Shown: positions 26,900 to 36,328, counted from the stretch's first letter. The stretch is DNA of 64,000 bases from UBA12191 sp964422295 (GCA_964422295.1 CAYRAM010000002.1:1-64000), one strand, 5' to 3'. Numbers and translations are program-made. Notes: generated by a model from the letters alone, not told the origin.

Positions 26900-28984
26900 T
26901 TACTTCTTCTGTTCCTGCTCTTTTTTGTATTCGCTGATCAACTCATCTTGAATGTCCCGTGGTGCTGGAGAGTAACGGGCGAACTCCATGGTGAACTCAG
27001 CCTTGCCTTGGGTGGCGGAGCGAAGAACCGTGGAATAGCCGAACATCTCTGCGAGTGGAACATCCGCCTCGATGCGAACAAAACCGTCATCATCGAAAGT
27101 ATCAGTCAGAATTCCGCGGCGCTGATTGAGGGTTCCGATCATGTCCCCCTGGAATTCACTGGGACCTTCCAGTGAAACCTTCATCAAGGGTTCCAAGACC
27201 TCAGGTTTACCCTTCATGTAGTACTCACGGAAACACCCCTTGGCGGCAGCCTGGAAGGCCATGTCGGAGGAGTCCACAGCATGGTAGTTGCCGTCATTCA
27301 AAGTAACGGAAAGACCATCGACGGGAGCACCGATCAATTGACCTTTGACGATACTGGCTTTGAATCCTTTTTCGACGGAAGGGATGTACTCGCGGGGCAC
27401 GTTACCTCCGGTGACCTTGCTATCAAACTCGAACTTTCCTTCTTCGTTCGGTCCAATCGCTCCAATGATCCGACCGAATTGCCCCGATCCACCCGTCTGT
27501 TTCTTGTGAGTAAAGTCGAACTCGGTGAGTTTGGTGATGCGCTCACGGTAAGCGACCTGCGGGGCTCCCACCTCAACCTCAGCTTTGAACTCACGCTTCA
27601 TCCGCTCGACGTAGACTTCGAGGTGAAGTTCTCCCATTCCTGAGATAATGGTCTCACTGCTGACCGCATCGAAGCGGACGCGGAAGGTCGGATCCTCCTT
27701 GGTAAATCGTTGTAGTGCCTTCGACATATTGTCGGAGGCCTTCCGGTCGACCGGATTGATCGCCAGGTGAATCACAGGCTCTGGCACGTGCATTGAATCG
27801 AGTACCAGATCCGTGTCGTTCGAGCGGAAGGTATCACCCGAAGCACAGTCGATTCCGAACAATGCGACGATGTCTCCTGAACCTGCTTCATCGATATCAT
27901 CCATGTTGTCAGCATGCATGCGGACGATTCGGCCGACTTTGACCTTCTTGTCCGTTCGGGCGTTATAGACGAATTCGCCCTTCACCAGTTTTCCCTGGTA
28001 CACGCGAATATAGGTTAGCTGACCGTATGCCCCATCCTCCAGTTTGAACGCATAGCTGAGCAGAGGATCTTCGGGGTGATTGGTAACCTCGTGACGTTCT
28101 TCTTCATTGCTGGGATTGATGGCGTAGTTCTTGATATCCACCGGGCTGGGAAGGAATGCGTTTACCGCATCCATGAGGGGCTGAACACCCTTGTTCTTAT
28201 ACGCAGAACCACAGAACACAGGGCAGAGCTCGAGAGAGATAACGCCACGACGTGTCGCCTCTATGATGAGTTCTTCTGTGACATTCTCATCCAGCATCGC
28301 TTCGGTCAACTCGTCAGAGAACATCGAGATGGCATCGAGCATCATTTCCCTGCGCTCTTCCGCCTCGGCGGCCATGTCTTCCGGGATGTCCTCGTAGCGA
28401 AGATTTTCTCCATTGTCACCATCGAAGTAGATGGCCTTCATGGTGATCAAATCGACGACGCCCTGGTGATCGTTTTCCAATCCTATGGGAAGTTGGAACA
28501 TCACCGAGTTCAGCCGCAGCTTCTCTCTCAATTGGTCGCAAACTCTCAGTGGATCAGCTCCGGTTCGATCGCACTTGTTGACAAATGCCAGACGCGGAAC
28601 GTTGTAGCGACGCATCTGCCGATCCACGGTGATGGACTGACTCTGAACTCCGGATACGGAACAGAGAACCAGGATCGCTCCATCCAGAACCCTCAAGGCG
28701 CGTTCCACTTCGACGGTAAAGTCGACGTGACCCGGGGTGTCGATGATATTGATGTGCTTGTCTTTCCACTCAAGGTAAGTGGCAGCAGACTGGATCGTGA
28801 TTCCACGTTCTCTTTCGAGTTCCATGGAGTCCATGGTGGCTCCGACGCCGTCTTTGCCACGCACTTCATGAATGGCATGGATGCGATCGGTGTAAAAGAG
28901 GATCCTCTCGGTGAGGGTCGTCTTTCCGCTATCAATATGTGCGCTGATGCCGATATTGCGCATCTGCGTGATGTCTTGGCTCAT
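26900..28984 (-). CDS. fusA: Elongation factor G, spdEFG1/mtEFG1-like
   Basis: Translational GTPase, 694 aa. G1 AHIDSGKTTLTERIL, G2 RGITIQSAAT, G3 DTPGHVDF, G4 NKCD, and domains II-V through MFGYSTVLRSATQGKAEFTMEF. It departs from the common bacterial EF-G in ways that match mitochondrial EFG1 and the spdEFG1 group: DSGKTTLTER instead of DAGKTTTTER, IHEVRGKDGVGATMDSMELE, LFGIDCASGDTF and FDFTHKKQTGGSGQFG. In spd lineages EFG1 does translocation while a separate EFG2 does ribosome recycling. Start ATG at 28984 after AGGAGAAGGAAG; the open frame extends upstream. C-terminal lysine-rich tail. Confidence 0.95.
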   Translation of the reverse strand: MSQDITQMRNIGISAHIDSGKTTLTERILFYTDRIHAIHEVRGKDGVGATMDSMELERERGITIQSAATYLEWKDKHINIIDTPGHVDFTVEVERALRVLDGAILVLCSVSGVQSQSITVDRQMRRYNVPRLAFVNKCDRTGADPLRVCDQLREKLRLNSVMFQLPIGLENDHQGVVDLITMKAIYFDGDNGENLRYEDIPEDMAAEAEERREMMLDAISMFSDELTEAMLDENVTEELIIEATRRGVISLELCPVFCGSAYKNKGVQPLMDAVNAFLPSPVDIKNYAINPSNEEERHEVTNHPEDPLLSYAFKLEDGAYGQLTYIRVYQGKLVKGEFVYNARTDKKVKVGRIVRMHADNMDDIDEAGSGDIVALFGIDCASGDTFRSNDTDLVLDSMHVPEPVIHLAINPVDRKASDNMSKALQRFTKEDPTFRVRFDAVSSETIISGMGELHLEVYVERMKREFKAEVEVGAPQVAYRERITKLTEFDFTHKKQTGGSGQFGRIIGAIGPNEEGKFEFDSKVTGGNVPREYIPSVEKGFKASIVKGQLIGAPVDGLSVTLNDGNYHAVDSSDMAFQAAAKGCFREYYMKGKPEVLEPLMKVSLEGPSEFQGDMIGTLNQRRGILTDTFDDDGFVRIEADVPLAEMFGYSTVLRSATQGKAEFTMEFARYSPAPRDIQDELISEYKKEQEQKK

Positions 28985-29155
28985 CTTCCTTCTCCTCGGG
29001 ATCAATCCCGGCGTATGGGTGGGTCTGCAGTGGAAAAGCCACCTGACCCTCTTGGTAGGCTCCAAGGATATCGTCAGTGGATGGCCCTGTGGACAGATTC
29101 TGGAAGGATTCGGCAGGTTTCCCGAATGGCAAATCGGCGCTGGGGGAAGCCAAAT

Positions 29156-29539
29156 TCAAGGAGAAACGGCTGAATCGGGCGGGATAGGCCAATTTTTCTC
29201 GGCGAGGACGTTTTTTCCCGGCTGGCCAGGGGAGTAGCGCTTTGCATCGAGAAGTTCTTCCGGGAGATCTTCTTCACCCACCAACCAACCCCCAAGAGTG
29301 CTTCCATCCTCTGCCCTCATGCGGCAAAACCACTCCCCGGAAGGCTCCACTGCGACGACAGGCCCGTGGCCACACTGGGCAAGGCAACCGGATTTCACGA
29401 CCCGTACGCGATGGGAATCTCCCGCTTGATAGATTTTTTCCCGAAGAGCAGAGCACACATCCATCGATCCCTGTCGAGGACAACTTTTTCCATGCACACA
29501 GACGAGAACCACCTGCTCGTATGGCCTGGAATCGGTCAT
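29156..29539 (-). CDS. Thioredoxin-like [2Fe-2S] ferredoxin
   Basis: 127 aa. Thioredoxin-fold ferredoxin pattern: VLVCVHGKSCPRQGS near the N-terminus and VKSGCLAQCGHGPVVAVEP about 35 residues later supply the four cluster cysteines. C-terminal ~30 residues are a Pro-rich tail without domain. Starts 4 bp after the stop of the upstream TPR gene, so it is co-expressed with it. Probably an electron carrier; partner unknown. Confidence 0.8.
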   Translation of the reverse strand: MTDSRPYEQVVLVCVHGKSCPRQGSMDVCSALREKIYQAGDSHRVRVVKSGCLAQCGHGPVVAVEPSGEWFCRMRAEDGSTLGGWLVGEEDLPEELLDAKRYSPGQPGKNVLAEKNWPIPPDSAVSP

Positions 29540-29543
29540 GGGA

Positions 29544-31148
29544 TCAGGAACCTTCGGCCAGTAATCTGCGAATCACTGTCCTGTACAGGCCTTTGTCCCA
29601 GAACATGGGATCGATCAATTCCCAGCGGACCTTCTTTTCGGAATCGATCAAGAGCAGCAGAGTTCCACCGTGGGCAACGAGATGCCGATCGAGGACCCCT
29701 TTTTCCTGACCTGCCTGGATTCCATAGGTCCAACCCAGATTCTTTGAGGAGGCGATGCTTTTCATCGCTTCAATTTCCCGCCCTGATCGATCCCCTCTCA
29801 GAATGCCGCTGATCCAGACCACTGAGAGGCCCTCCGAAGAGAATTCCTGTTCCAGTTCCTTGGCAACATCCAGAAATCGGTTTTGGCGATTCTTGCCACG
29901 GCTACTGTCACAAAAAATTCGCATCTCCAATTTTGATTCAGCATCTGCAGGGTTTTTTTGAATCCAGGTCATTCCTTCGAGAGAAGGAGCTTGCTTGTCG
30001 TGTAATACATCGATTCGCTGAGCCATCGGAATCGATTGAAATTCGAAATAGGTCTTCGTGGGCATGGCAAGATCGGTGCCGCCATTGATGCGCTCATAGA
30101 TTTCGTCGTTGAATTTGAGCAGCGCCTGCAATGCCGCTTCTTTCTCTCCAAGAGCCAACTGGTAGAACCCCTCATAGAATCTTTGCCGGTCCGCCATCAT
30201 CGCAAAGTCAGTTTCTTTGCCATCGGGAATGACGTAGGGAGAGCCTTCCTCCTGTCCAGGCAGAGTGACTTCGGCACCTGCTTGACTCCCGGCGGTCAGG
30301 ACCGGACCCCACTTGCGCCAGAGTTCTCGGCCTTGCGTCAATTTTCCCAGGTGTCGACATGCCTTGTGAGTGAAGTAGACCAGGTGTGGCAAGTAGGGGG
30401 ATCTTGGATGGTTGTTCAGGCAATTGAAGCCGGCTTTCATCATCGCTTCGTAATCACCGGCCAATTCGAGGGCTTCCACCTCTTTGATGCGCAATTCATC
30501 CGCATCGAGGAGACTCGTATCGAGCTCAAGAGCACTGCGGAAGGCCTGTGAGGCTTCTACCGGCTTGCGGCATTTTAACAATGCATCCCCCAGGACCACT
30601 TGTGCACGACTGACTTGATCCGGGGGAAGATCCTCCTTGGCCAGAGCGATCTGGGCCAACTGGATGACCTCCTGAAGGTAGTAAACCTGTTCAGCCAATC
30701 TTTGATCGTTTGTGAATGGTGCGCCCGAGTCTTTGGCAGCTTGGGCCATCATCCCGACATGGCGATCCACATTCAGAATCAAAAGGCGTCCCAGATCTAT
30801 CGCAACCCGGGAGAAGTCCTTTCCTTTTGCGGAGAATCGCATGACGTAATCCCTGCCCGCATCGATTCCTTCATCGAGGGTGATGAATACGGCTGCCAAA
30901 TCATCTCTTCGAAGAGTTCTCGGGTCAGGAATCGCTGCCAACTTCTCCCGCACAGTCTTTGCAAGTGCCGCTGACTCCTCTGAAGAATCGTCGTTGCTGT
31001 CCAATTCAGGGAGCGTTGAGGCCTCCTTTGAAGAGGGGGGAGTCTCCGTTTGTCCCATCAATAGATCAGAACAGAGTGTGGGAATGAGGAGGCTGATCGC
31101 CAGGCTGAAGAAGCGGAATTGGGCACCCGCAATACCGAAGAAGGACAT
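29544..31148 (-). CDS. Exported TPR protein with degenerate redoxin-like C-terminus
   Basis: 534 aa. Signal peptide (RFFSLAISLLIPTLCSDLL). Residues about 110-380 are TPR-like helices (e.g. SRAQVVLGDALLKCRKPVEA, ALELAGDYEAMMKAGFNCLN). The last ~130 residues look like a thioredoxin/redoxin fold (KLEMRIFCDSSRGKNRQ, LSVVWISGILRGD, GTLLLLIDSEKKVRWELID) but with a lone Cys rather than CxxC, so disulphide exchange is doubtful. Forms an operon with the [2Fe-2S] ferredoxin gene. Such TPR-redoxin architectures are frequent in planctomycetes; role unknown. Confidence 0.65.
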   Translation of the reverse strand: MSFFGIAGAQFRFFSLAISLLIPTLCSDLLMGQTETPPSSKEASTLPELDSNDDSSEESAALAKTVREKLAAIPDPRTLRRDDLAAVFITLDEGIDAGRDYVMRFSAKGKDFSRVAIDLGRLLILNVDRHVGMMAQAAKDSGAPFTNDQRLAEQVYYLQEVIQLAQIALAKEDLPPDQVSRAQVVLGDALLKCRKPVEASQAFRSALELDTSLLDADELRIKEVEALELAGDYEAMMKAGFNCLNNHPRSPYLPHLVYFTHKACRHLGKLTQGRELWRKWGPVLTAGSQAGAEVTLPGQEEGSPYVIPDGKETDFAMMADRQRFYEGFYQLALGEKEAALQALLKFNDEIYERINGGTDLAMPTKTYFEFQSIPMAQRIDVLHDKQAPSLEGMTWIQKNPADAESKLEMRIFCDSSRGKNRQNRFLDVAKELEQEFSSEGLSVVWISGILRGDRSGREIEAMKSIASSKNLGWTYGIQAGQEKGVLDRHLVAHGGTLLLLIDSEKKVRWELIDPMFWDKGLYRTVIRRLLAEGS

Positions 31149-31507
31149 GGTTTCTGATTCCTTTCATGTCCAGGCAGAAATATTTTCCTGGGCTCGTTGC
31201 GGGACTTTCTTTGACCGCCAATTGAGATCTCTGCCGTCGTTGGCCCGATCCCATCGCCATTTGCTGCATAGTACCACAGGGTTGCAGAGAATCGTAAACA
31301 GTCAGCCATTTCGCGACGCATGACTCGTTCTCACCATTCGATGGTATTCTTGGGGGTGAAGCCGTGAGTCCACGGATCCGGCACAGGAGCCGGGGAATTC
31401 CGTCGATCCTTCGGGGGGGAAGTGCGTGGTGATCCGAGGAGGAACCTGCGCCAAGTCCTGATCCCCGAAGACGACAGGAAAACGAGAGTTGATCCCCAGG
31501 AGGATGT
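31149..31507. other. Intergenic region between divergent genes
   Basis: About 360 bp holding the upstream signals of two divergent exported redoxin-type genes. I see no gene; a good Shine-Dalgarno (CAGGAGGATGT) marks its right end. Confidence 0.5.
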
Positions 31508-32221
31508 ATGATGATGCAGCCATTGCTGATTTCCCTTTTCGCTCTGGGTTTGACAACCCAGGACCCGTCAACAGGGGCCGCAGGGGGCGCTGTGGCAGAA
31601 GAGATCCCCTACAAAAAAGTGGATCCCGAAAAGACGATCGGCATGAATATGCCGGGAATCGAAGTGATCGATCTTGAGGGCAAGAGTGTCGATCTCTCCC
31701 AGTTCTCAGAGAAGACGATGATCCTCGAATTTACTCTTCCCAGTTGCCGATTTGCACAGCGGTTATACATCCAGAAGAGAGTTCAGCCGATGATTCAAAG
31801 ATTGGCTCGGCAAGAAATCCTCTGGTTCAGTGTCGATTCCTCCTTTTTTGCGCATCCCGAACGGTGGCAAAACTGGGCGAAAAAGTACACTCTCAAGCAC
31901 CAATTCATGCTCGACAATGAAGGTCGATTGGCAGAGGCCCTTGGAGTTAGGGTGAGCCCCACCTACATCATCGTCCACAAGGGAAAGATCATTTACCACG
32001 GATCTCTCGATGACGATATCTGGGGACAGGATCTCGATCGAACCGTCCTTCTCGATCAGGCTCTCAAGGCGGGCCTCGCCGGGGAGACGATTGAAAAGCC
32101 GTATGAAAAACCTTACGGGATGGCGATCAGGACCCGTCGGGTAGAAGAGATTCGCCGCAAGGAGTTCGAAGAAGCTCGCAAGAAGGCATTGGGAGACTTC
32201 GACAAGCCCAAAGGCCAGTAG
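31508..32221 (+). CDS. Exported single-Cys redoxin-like protein
   Basis: 237 aa, short signal peptide (QPLLISLFALGLTTQ). Redoxin/AhpC-TSA-like fold: NMPGIEVIDLEGKSVDLSQF, then LEFTLPSCRFAQRLY at the active-site position, FSVDSSFF, and cis-Pro loop VRVSPTYIIVHKGKIIYHG. The second cysteine of CxxC is missing; similar proteins with a DCPF-type motif are common in planctomycetes. The C-terminus is a charged helix (RRVEEIRRKEFEEARKKAL). Start has an excellent SD. May be a peroxiredoxin-like reductase or an inactive carrier. Confidence 0.7.
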   Translation: MMMQPLLISLFALGLTTQDPSTGAAGGAVAEEIPYKKVDPEKTIGMNMPGIEVIDLEGKSVDLSQFSEKTMILEFTLPSCRFAQRLYIQKRVQPMIQRLARQEILWFSVDSSFFAHPERWQNWAKKYTLKHQFMLDNEGRLAEALGVRVSPTYIIVHKGKIIYHGSLDDDIWGQDLDRTVLLDQALKAGLAGETIEKPYEKPYGMAIRTRRVEEIRRKEFEEARKKALGDFDKPKGQ

Positions 32222-32370
32222 GCTCTCCGGCGGCAATCCAGCAGATCGAACTCCCCATTCAATTGGTGTTCCCCTTTCCGGCGTGAGGCAACACGGATAC
32301 CCTGTCACCACCCTGTTGATCGCCTTCGCAAAAGGCATGTCGCAAGCGCTCGGGGTGGGGGGATATTTCA

Positions 32371-33468
32371 TTGCTTTATTGGCTGGGAGAGAACTTCCGT
32401 GATCTCTGGGGGCCTCTTCGATTGCTCCAATCCCATCTGGTTCTCGCCTCTCTGGGAGCCGTTTTTTCCGTCATTGCGACCTTCTGGGTACTCCGCTATC
32501 GATTCATGCTTCTGCCCCTGGACCGGGGACGGGAGCATGCAACGCAGAGTGCCGTTTCCAAAGGGAAACCGACAGGAGCAGGGTTGCTTTTCATCCCTGT
32601 TCTGTTGGTCGTTTGCCTGCTGGTGGTTCCATGGGATCCCTATCAGGGAGTGATCTACATCGCGGTATTTCTGGCGATGATTGCGGGATATCTCGATGAC
32701 CGCAGCGGGATCTCATGGGGAGAATGGAAAAAGGGAATTTTTGATGCGGTGATCTGCGGAGTGGTCGCCTGGGCACTGATCCGTGGGCAGACACATATTG
32801 AAATCTGGTGGCCACTCTATGCCCCAAAAATGGGACCAGAAGCTGCACTTGATGGGACGATGGGTTTACTGGCCCCAACACTCGTTTCCACATCGGTGTA
32901 CTGGGTGATGGCGACCTTTTTGCTATTTCTCTCCATCAATACGACCAATTGTTCTGATGGGGTCGATGGATTATCCGGGAGTTTGTTGGCTGTGGCGTTT
33001 CTCGCATTGGGTGGAGTCTTGTATGGAGTCGTGGGGCACGTGGGGTCTGCGCGATACCTGTTGGTGCCCTACAATGAAATGGGCGCAAGTTGGGCCGTCG
33101 TTGTCGCCACCTCATTGGGAGCACTGGTTTCCTATCTTTGGTACAACGCTCATCCTTCCCAATTGATGATGGGGGATGCCGGCTCACGTCCACTGGGTCT
33201 GCTTTTGGGAATCTTTTCCCTGGCAACAGGAAACCCGCTCCTGTTTTTTGTCGTTGGGTTCCTGATCATCGCCAATGGTGGAACAGGATTGGTCAAGTTG
33301 TTGCTGATTCGCATCTTCAGTTGGAGGGTGATCAAGGTGACCTGTCCTCTGCACGACCATTTCCTGAAGAATCACAATTGGTCACCGACCCAAGTCCTGG
33401 TTCGGATGGTCCTGATGCAGGCGATTCTCACCCCCCTACTGTTGGTGATCTTCCTCAAGATTCGGTAG
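32371..33468 (+). CDS. mraY: Phospho-N-acetylmuramoyl-pentapeptide-transferase
   Basis: Membrane enzyme that transfers phospho-MurNAc-pentapeptide to undecaprenyl phosphate, making lipid I. About ten TM helices in 365 aa. Family motifs: GYLDDR, NTTNCSDGVDGLSG (catalytic Asp), GDAGSRPLGLLLG, and the MraY-specific cytosolic loop CPLHDHFLKNH. The best start visible is a TTG at 32371. It stands alone between a redoxin gene and a convergent VWA-like gene instead of in a mur/fts cluster, as in many planctomycetes. Presence implies peptidoglycan synthesis. Confidence 0.92.
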   Translation: MLYWLGENFRDLWGPLRLLQSHLVLASLGAVFSVIATFWVLRYRFMLLPLDRGREHATQSAVSKGKPTGAGLLFIPVLLVVCLLVVPWDPYQGVIYIAVFLAMIAGYLDDRSGISWGEWKKGIFDAVICGVVAWALIRGQTHIEIWWPLYAPKMGPEAALDGTMGLLAPTLVSTSVYWVMATFLLFLSINTTNCSDGVDGLSGSLLAVAFLALGGVLYGVVGHVGSARYLLVPYNEMGASWAVVVATSLGALVSYLWYNAHPSQLMMGDAGSRPLGLLLGIFSLATGNPLLFFVVGFLIIANGGTGLVKLLLIRIFSWRVIKVTCPLHDHFLKNHNWSPTQVLVRMVLMQAILTPLLLVIFLKIR

Positions 33469-33586
33469 GGATCTCCCTGAAAAGGCGAAGCGGGATGTCC
33501 AACGGTGTCCTTGGAAGAGTCGCAGACAGGTCCTGTCGTTTCAGAGGAGTTGTTGGAATCGGAAAGCAGAGGAGATACGAAAGCAA

Positions 33587-33625
33587 AAAAAAGCCCCGAA
33601 GGCTGCACGCCTTCGGGGCTTTTTC
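33587..33625. terminator. Bidirectional terminator
   Basis: AAAAAAGCCCCGAAGGC ... GCCTTCGGGGCTTTTT hairpin between convergent mraY and the VWA-like gene. Confidence 0.92.
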
Positions 33626-33643
33626 CAAATCCAACCAGACTGA

Positions 33644-34348
33644 TTAGTAGTCGACCTGACGGAAGTTTCCACCATTCATGGCGGAAAGGTTCACGTAGAA
33701 GGACTGTTCACCAGAGTAGAACGCGCTGGTGAAGTAAATCGTGTGGATCGGCAGATTCTCAAAGTTCGCAGCAGTGATCGAATCGAGGCACATGTCGGCG
33801 TAACCGCCACCGCCTTCACCACCGCAGTAAGGCTCGCGAGCTCCACAAATGATCACCTGCTTGTGTGATCCGGAAGACTGCTGAGCGAGACCCATTGCGA
33901 CGAGGGCTGCATCGAGCAGGCAGTGGTTCTCAATCGGAGTCAGTCCTCCGAGCCATGCCTGGGCAGAAGCCTTGTTACCGGCGTTTGCACTGCAGCAATC
34001 CGGTCTCCAGATGTATGTCTGGGAGTTGTAAGCGACCACGGAAAAATCGACCGCTGCCGAGAGTTGGTTCAGTGTTCCACTGACCTCTTGGCGAATGTTG
34101 TCGAAAATATCCGTTTCACCACAGAAGCCGTAAGCAGGAACGACGAAGACAAAGGTGTCACCCTCGAATTCTCCACCGTAAAAGTTGATGCTCTCAGGGG
34201 AGTCTTCTTCGTCGTCGTCATCTCCGGCTCCTCCTGATGGGAGGTCGAGAGGTTTGCGCAAACCATCTGCGGCATCAGAGATGGGGTAACCACCGATGAT
34301 GAATCCCGCGAGTAGCAAGAAGAGAAGAGTTACAGAGCGAAGCGTCAT
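33644..34348 (-). CDS. Secreted VWA-like protein lacking a MIDAS
   Basis: 234 aa with signal peptide (VTLLFLLLAGFIIGGYPISDA). After an acidic linker (GDDDDEEDSPES) comes a Rossmann-like von Willebrand A fold: TFVFVVPAYGFCG as the first strand, FSVVAYNSQTYIWRP, WLGGLTPIENHCLLDAAL, HKQVIICGAREPYCGG and a final strand IHTIYFTS. The first-strand DxSxS metal site is replaced by PAYGF, so metal-dependent adhesion is unlikely. Eight or so Cys residues suggest disulphides. Function unknown; terminator directly downstream. Confidence 0.6.
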   Translation of the reverse strand: MTLRSVTLLFLLLAGFIIGGYPISDAADGLRKPLDLPSGGAGDDDDEEDSPESINFYGGEFEGDTFVFVVPAYGFCGETDIFDNIRQEVSGTLNQLSAAVDFSVVAYNSQTYIWRPDCCSANAGNKASAQAWLGGLTPIENHCLLDAALVAMGLAQQSSGSHKQVIICGAREPYCGGEGGGGYADMCLDSITAANFENLPIHTIYFTSAFYSGEQSFYVNLSAMNGGNFRQVDY

Positions 34349-34830
34349 CAGGGACCTTCTTTCTAAAATCTATCCGACTCAATGAGCACAAACCTCGGGG
34401 TTTCCCGTGGGTCGGCCATTGGCCAAACTTCATCGATCTTCCAACATTCTCAGGTTGACTCAGGTGGATGAGAAGCCCGGGGCTCAAGAGAACACCCGAT
34501 CCGCAGCCTCATTCCCCATTCCCCAAGTACGAAAGGTACCCCGGACAACCGGAGACAGTAATCCAGAATACGGGATGAGACGCACTTTGGCCAGTATCGA
34601 TTTTTGACCCCAGGAAGCCTGAAACCTCGAAATTCGTCTTTTTTGCCCGCTTGCCTGGGTCCTGGTATCGGATATCTTCTGATGATTGCTGGCTATTTTG
34701 CCGATCTTGGGGCCTGAACAGGTCCAGGAAGAGAGTTCCCGTCGAGGAAAGCCCAATCGTCAGGATGCGCCAGGCAAATCCTCTGGGACCGATTTTGACC
34801 ACCATTTTCCATGGACAAAGGGGCCATTGA
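34349..34830. other. Intergenic region between divergent genes
   Basis: About 480 bp between the VWA-like gene and the selenoprotein gene. No convincing coding frame, RNA gene or repeat seen. Confidence 0.45.
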
Positions 34831-36156
34831 ATGAGCAGTCTGAGTGGATTTACTGCAATATTGAGATCCTTGGTTTTTGCTTTGCTGTTTTGTGGTGGGG
34901 CAACCGGGATCAGTTTTGCTGAAGAGAGCCCTGTGGCCACCGCTACCTGGGAAGTGCGTGAGGTCAAAGGCGATGATGAGTCCCTTTACCAGATCACCAT
35001 TTACCAAGTGGATTCCCCGGGGGGCACCCGCTGGATCTGGAGAGCGGTCGATGAGGAGAATGGTACCTACCCGGGTGGTTTCCCCATCGGATCTCTGCGA
35101 TTGGCGAAGCGTGGCAAACCGAGGCCGGAACTCTTCGACCCCCTCTCTCCGGGTGTGACCCAGGCGCTGATCGCAATCCATGCAGCGGTCGAGGCCCAGG
35201 CCGGAGAAGGGTGGGCGGATGGAAATGCGGTCGGGATTCGTCGCAATCTGCCGGTGATCCGAACCGATGTTGCCGCAGAGTCCGGCTTCATTCTCAAGGG
35301 CAGCCTGAGTGTCGAGGAAGTGGAAATTCGGGGGGGCAAGAAACCTCTCAAATTGACTTCGCTCGAAGAGGAACTCCGTTACGACGAGAAGGGGGGGCTG
35401 ACCGAAGCTCATTGGTCTGCTCGCATGACTCGTGGTGGTGAAAAGTCACCGGGACGCGAGCTCCACCTGGTTCGCAAGGCCGTTGCCCTTCTTGAGGAAG
35501 AAGAGGGTGTAGAGGTTCAGAGGGGTTTCGAATTTCTCAAGCCGGTGGTGTCTGTGCTGCGGAGAGGGATGTCGCTGAAGGCCGTCGAATTGGCGGAAGA
35601 GATGTTCAAAAAGCAGCGCAAGGAGTTTGAAAAGGGTCCACTGGGTGACGTCGTCAAGGATGTCGATGTGTTGCTCAAAGAAATCCGCGAGCTTGCAGCG
35701 CAACCGCTCAATCCCGATGAACGTGCCAAGAATCTCCTCGGCAAACCTGCTCCCGATTTCACTCTCGAAGATCTGGATGGGGAAGAGATCAATCTTTCAG
35801 ATTATCTGGGCAAGACGGTTCTGGTTGCCTTTTGGGGCTACTCGTGAGGGATCTGTCGTGCGGAGTCTCCGCACCTCAGCAAGATTCAGAAGGAGTATCG
35901 CAATCAGGGTGTCGTCGTTCTGGCAATAAATGCCGACAATGATGGGCGTTCAAGGATCCGAGAATACGTCGAGGAAGAGGGTCTCCAACAGAAAATGCTT
36001 CTGCAGGGGGACGGTGTTGGGTTTCAGCAGTATCATATTAAACGGATGCCCACGGTCTATTTTGTCGATCGAAAGGGGATTCTGGTTTCAAGAAGTCCCG
36101 GATTTCAGGACTTTTCCGAGCTTGAGAAATCTCTGAAAAGTACTTTGCGAAGGTGA
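34831..36156 (+). CDS. TlpA-like thioredoxin-fold selenoprotein (UGIC), Sec339
   Basis: 441 aa if TGA 35845-35847 is read as selenocysteine. Signal peptide (LRSLVFALLFCGGATGISFA), a ~290-aa N-terminal region without a recognised domain, then an AhpC/TSA-TlpA domain: PAPDFTLEDLDGEEINLSDY, AFWGYS-U-GICRAESPHL, VVVLAINADNDGRS, cis-Pro loop RMPTVYFVDRKG. The TGA falls exactly where TlpA proteins have the first Cys of WCxxC, and the frame continues 102 codons with uninterrupted homology. A 7-bp hairpin with loop GTC lies 10 nt after the TGA. Conventional calling would end the gene at 35847. Probable role: periplasmic thiol oxidoreductase. Alternative, a pseudogene, is unlikely given the intact remainder and hairpin. 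Confidence 0.88.
35858..35874 (+). promoter_or_regulatory. bSECIS-like hairpin
   Basis: GTGCGGA-GTC-TCCGCAC: perfect 7-bp stem, 3-nt loop beginning with G, loop 17 nt after the TGA. TGAGG at the Sec codon can also pair with CCTCA just after the stem, so the codon sits in a lower stem as in fdhF-type elements. Confidence 0.82.
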
Positions 36157-36192
36157 GGCTTATCTGGTGCCAATTTCATCGTCTCGATGGAA

Positions 36193-36224
36193 GCCGAGAG
36201 GCCGAGAAGCCGAGAGGCCGAGAA
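36193..36224. repeat. 8-bp tandem repeat, four copies
   Basis: GCCGAGAG-GCCGAGAA twice in tandem (16-bp dimer), flanked on both sides by GATGGAAG/ACGATGGAAG-like sequence. Lies in the leader of the following secreted-protein gene. Confidence 0.9.
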
Positions 36225-36269
36225 GACGATGGAAGACGGATGGGAGACCGAAGTAGGTTTCTGGTGCAC

Positions 36270-36301
36270 CATGCCGCATTGCAAACATGCCGCATCGCAA
36301 A
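36270..36301. repeat. 16-bp direct repeat, two copies
   Basis: CATGCCGCATTGCAAA followed immediately by CATGCCGCATCGCAAA (one difference), 27 bp before the ATG of the next gene. Confidence 0.9.
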
Positions 36302-36328
36302 GATGTAACAAATAGGGAGAGAGATCCC

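Noticed and set aside
28076..29173. 365-codon plus-strand open frame
   Set aside because: Antisense to EF-G; shadow frame.
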